From Pelobates cultripes (Eukaryota; Chordata; Amphibia; Anura; Pelobatidae), in NCBI GenBank assembly GCA_933207985.1, contig OW240913.1, positions 323,002,380-323,066,379 on the forward strand: 64,000 bases of DNA, given 5' to 3'. The notes beneath the pieces were generated by a model. The model saw only the letters and a list, made by a program, of their open reading frames with translations. It did no database searches and had not been told where the DNA came from. A program made the translations under genes and the position numbers. Shown in pieces: positions 61,801-64,000 of this stretch; within the stretch, counting starts at the first letter, position 1, and the number at the start of each line of letters is the position of its first letter.

Positions 61801-63166
61801 CTCTTTAAAAAAAACTGGGATTGAACGGTCAGTCTGAAAAAAAAAAAAAAAAAGGAACACTCCAAGCATTAAAGAGACTACAGCACGTTGTAGTTATGAT
61901 GATGCCAAGAGTACCCTACTGCCGCATCAATTTAAGCAGTCAAACAGTTTGTGCCAACGGCTTCGTTCATTGGCTGATTGTAATCAGCTGATGTTCTCCA
62001 CTAATGAGCTGACACTGGAGTACTTTGCTCAAGAGTGCTAGCAGGAACTCCTAGCAGAATCTTTTACACTCCCTAACAGAAGGGGAGAGGCAGAGAGTAA
62101 TGGAAAGAGGTTTTTTTATTTTAACCAACTGAATAGGATCATTGATGTACTCCGCAAAAGTAAGCTGAGCAATGATAATTTAGAAAAAGCAGATGGTTCC
62201 TCTCTTTGACAACTCAGTGGTTACATTGACGCAAAAGCTGCGAAGCTTCCTTTTGAATGCATCATGGAACGTACTTACAGAGAATGTTTTTTAAAAATCC
62301 TTTTTTTTTTTTTAAATATGTGGGGATGCCGCATGATTAGGCATATAAAAATCAGAAAGTAAATTTAAAAATAAATAAATCAGTGTATCAAAAAGAGACA
62401 CAAAACCGTTCAAACTAATAAGGCTCTCAGTGTGCAGAAGGGTATGTGTTGCACATCTGTTTCCGACTTGCTCAGAAGGGACAGAATACCAAACAACATT
62501 TAAAGAGGATTGCCAATCTGAATTTTGACACCCAAAATAGCTATCTCTCGTAAACATGCACAGCAGCACCAGAATATAGTAATGGAACCCAATGCAACCT
62601 GCGTGTGTGTTCCATGCTTAGTTGGAATGCCATCCAACATGTTTGCTGTAAAAGCAATCTTCAGCATTGGGGTGAATGCAACTTTTCTGGTATGCATTCC
62701 ATATACCCAAGAAAGGGATAGTGGTGGAAGAAATAAGCCAACTCTTAGCCCATTAGGCCACTGAAGCACCAGCCTAAGTGGTTACAAAGGTGTAACAAGA
62801 CCACAAACTGTGCAGTCCTTTCAGCCTACGCAGAAACTACATATCCAGGAAACGAATAGGGATCCTGTTGCCCAATTATCTAAAGAAGAGGGATACCATT
62901 TAATAGTTTGCTGGAGATGAGAGTCTAGTTTTTTTTTAAGGAGGGAAAGAATATCAAAATGTGGGTACAAGTAAGAAATAAGGCTTTTTTGTTTAAAAAG
63001 CATTACACCAGGATATTAACTAATTTAATAATACATTAGAGTTGTAGAGTGGAGTGACACATTTATAACATTCATTAAAGACATTTTGCTGGTCAGCATA
63101 GTGTATCCAGTTTACTGGCTACTTACAATGTGAGCACATTTCCAACGGATAGCTTGCCTCATTGCC
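52440..63166 (-). CDS. PPP3R1: PPP3R1, calcineurin regulatory subunit B (partial, lacks exon 1)
   Basis: Five coding exons give residues 2-170 and a stop: 63127-63166, 57763-57939, 55247-55306, 54520-54704 and 52440-52487. With the missing initiator Met the protein is 170 residues, the usual length of calcineurin B. The first exon, ending in the ATG, lies beyond 64000 or was not found. Four EF-hand loops are intact: [12 protein letters not shown] (from residue 31), [12 protein letters not shown] (63), [12 protein letters not shown] (100) and [12 protein letters not shown] (141). Gly2 starts [10 protein letters not shown], the known myristoylation site. The protein binds calcium and the catalytic A subunit to activate the phosphatase acting on NFAT. 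All introns are GT-AG. Sequence is nearly invariant in vertebrates, so the call is secure. Confidence 0.98.
52488..54519 (-). other. PPP3R1 intron 5
   Basis: Non-coding. No distinct element is recognised beyond short repeats of AGGRAAKACCATAKAGACT near 54080-54220. Confidence 0.6.
54520..54704 (-). CDS. PPP3R1: PPP3R1 coding exon 5
   Basis: Residues 94-155, [20 protein letters not shown] through ISFEEFCA, with EF-hands 3 and 4. Acceptor TATAG, donor GTAAGT. Confidence 0.97.
54790..54860 (-). repeat. dispersed GCGCT/TATATAAAT motif in PPP3R1 intron 4
   Basis: Minus-strand TACAGCGCTATGGAATTTGG followed by GCTATATAAATAA, matching copies near 40755 and 47003. Confidence 0.6.
55247..55306 (-). 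CDS. PPP3R1: PPP3R1 coding exon 4
   Basis: Residues 74-93, [20 protein letters not shown] plus one base. Acceptor TCCAG, donor GTAAGT. Confidence 0.97.
55307..57762 (-). other. PPP3R1 intron 3
   Basis: Non-coding. A GTTAAAGGCCAACTCCAGGC phrase near 55949 may be a T2-like remnant. Nothing else is recognised. Confidence 0.5.
57763..57939 (-). CDS. PPP3R1: PPP3R1 coding exon 3
   Basis: Residues 15-73, [20 protein letters not shown] through GNGEVDFK, with EF-hands 1 and 2. Acceptor TCTAG, donor GTAAGA. Confidence 0.97.
58824..58890. repeat. TA dinucleotide run
   Basis: About 33 uninterrupted TA units in PPP3R1 intron 2. Confidence 0.95.
61855..62080. mobile_element. partial T2-like element
   Basis: GGAACACTCCAAGCATTAAA start, then interior phrases (AAGCAGTCAAACAGTTTG, CATTGGCTGA) also found in the 28384 element. 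Confidence 0.45.
63127..63166 (-). CDS. PPP3R1: PPP3R1 coding exon 2
   Basis: Encodes [13 protein letters not shown] and one base of Phe. The acceptor TACAG directly precedes the GGC codon, so the ATG is on the upstream exon. Donor GTAAGT. Confidence 0.96.
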
Positions 63167-63499
63167 CTGTAATGAAAATAAATAAAGTGTCAGGACATTA
63201 TATTGATTGTATATCAAATGCAAAATGAATACATAAACCACTTTCTAAAATAGGTCTATTAAACAATTGCATAAATGTTTAATTTTTAATAGCATCCCCC
63301 AAACGAACCACCATTTAATCTACCATTTCTCTACGGTGATCATCAAAAAAACAAGATGTCAAAGACAAAATTTAAGAACCAGTTAGATTAGAAAACATGA
63401 CACATTAGAGAAAACAGCGCTTCCTCCTGCCAATCACTCAATGTAGCGTGGCCAGGCGGCGCGGACCGCAGGACAGGAACTTCTGTTTCCTCTACCCGG

Positions 63500-63775
63500 C
63501 CGGAAAAGGACCACTGTGGAGGTGGGGGAGAAGGGGAAAAGGACCACTGTGGAGGTGGGGGAGAAGGGGAAAAGGACCACTGTGGAGGTGGGGGAGAAGG
63601 GGAAAAGGACCACTGTGGAGGTGGGGGAGAAGGGGAAAAGGACCACTGTGGAGGTGGGGGAGAAGGGGAAAGGGGAGGACCACTGTGGAGGTGGGGGAGA
63701 AGGGGAAAAGGACCACTGTGGAGGTGGGGGAGAAGGGGAAAAGGACCACTGTGGAGGTGGGGGGGGTGGGTGGAA
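63500..63775. repeat. 33-bp minisatellite, about 8 copies
   Basis: Unit GGAAAAGGACCACTGTGGAG then GTGGGGGAGAAGG. Because 33 is a multiple of three, several frames stay open on both strands; these are not genes. It lies in the PPP3R1 intron upstream of exon 2. Confidence 0.93.
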
Positions 63776-63904
63776 AGGGCCACTGAAGAGGTGTGAAATT
63801 TTTTGCAAATTCTGTCTGTAATGCAAAAGTCTGTAAAGTGACTAACTCCCATAAATCATGGGATAATCTGAAGCATTGCATTTTGATACCAGTAGCTGCT
63901 GCAT

Positions 63905-64000
63905 TTCCCACCCTAGGCTTATACTTGAGTCAAAAAGGTTTCCCAGTTTTTTTAAAGGTAAAATTAGGTGCCTCGGCTTATATTCGAATATATACACAAA
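63905..64000. repeat. repeat end with CTTATACTTGAG / CGGCTTATATTCGAATATAT
   Basis: The CCTCGGCTTATAYTCGARTAT style phrase looks like a dispersed vertebrate repeat. It runs off the window edge. Confidence 0.35.

Larger units (their letters stand above)
57940..63126 (-). other. PPP3R1 intron 2
   Basis: 5.2 kb, non-coding. Contains a TA run (58824-58890), a T2-like derivative near 59020-59400 and another near 61850-62080. The remainder shows no recognisable gene. Confidence 0.6.

Overview
The window looks like anuran amphibian nuclear DNA. It carries vertebrate-style spliced genes with GT-AG introns. Between and inside them lie repeats of kinds common in frog genomes: TTAA-flanked terminal-inverted-repeat elements beginning TTAAAGGGACACTATAG (T2/Kolobok-like), hAT-like elements with 8-bp target duplications, Tx1/L1-like LINEs and CR1/L2-like LINE ends. 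No species is assigned.

Three protein-coding genes were reconstructed exon by exon. WDR92 (DNAAF10) is on the minus strand, with eight coding exons between 22633 and 29787 (358 codons). PNO1 is on the plus strand, with seven coding exons between 30195 and 45505 (238 codons). PPP3R1 (calcineurin B) is on the minus strand, with coding exons 2-6 between 52440 and 63166; its first exon, holding only the initiator ATG, lies outside the window. From general knowledge, the order and orientations match human 2p14. WDR92 and PNO1 are divergent and share a 407-bp GC-rich promoter region. PNO1 and PPP3R1 converge on a 4.6-kb intergenic stretch. The genes do unrelated jobs (axonemal dynein pre-assembly, 40S ribosome maturation, calcium signalling).

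Positions 1-22600 hold no recognisable host gene. A hAT-like element (1527-6099, 8-bp duplication GTTTTATC) carries a 1.4-kb polypyrimidine minisatellite, a polypurine tract and CA-rich arrays. T2-like and LINE fragments and a 2-kb C-rich minisatellite follow. Then comes the most unusual part, 13190-20060: foldback elements made of chains of perfect hairpins, mirrored around GC-rich ~73-bp minisatellites. It includes a 2.4-kb palindrome (17682-20059) whose centre is itself a row of hairpins with CCAAT and TATA-like motifs. A 100-base assembly gap (17337-17436) lies inside this region.

The introns and intergenic DNA from 22600 to 64000 hold a nearly intact 5'-truncated Tx1/L1-like LINE (35435-39118), three hAT-like elements with clear 8-bp target duplications, several T2-like elements, a 46-bp minisatellite, a 33-bp minisatellite and simple TA runs. 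A canonical RFX X-box sits in the first intron of the ciliary gene WDR92. All calls come from reading the sequence; no database search was run.
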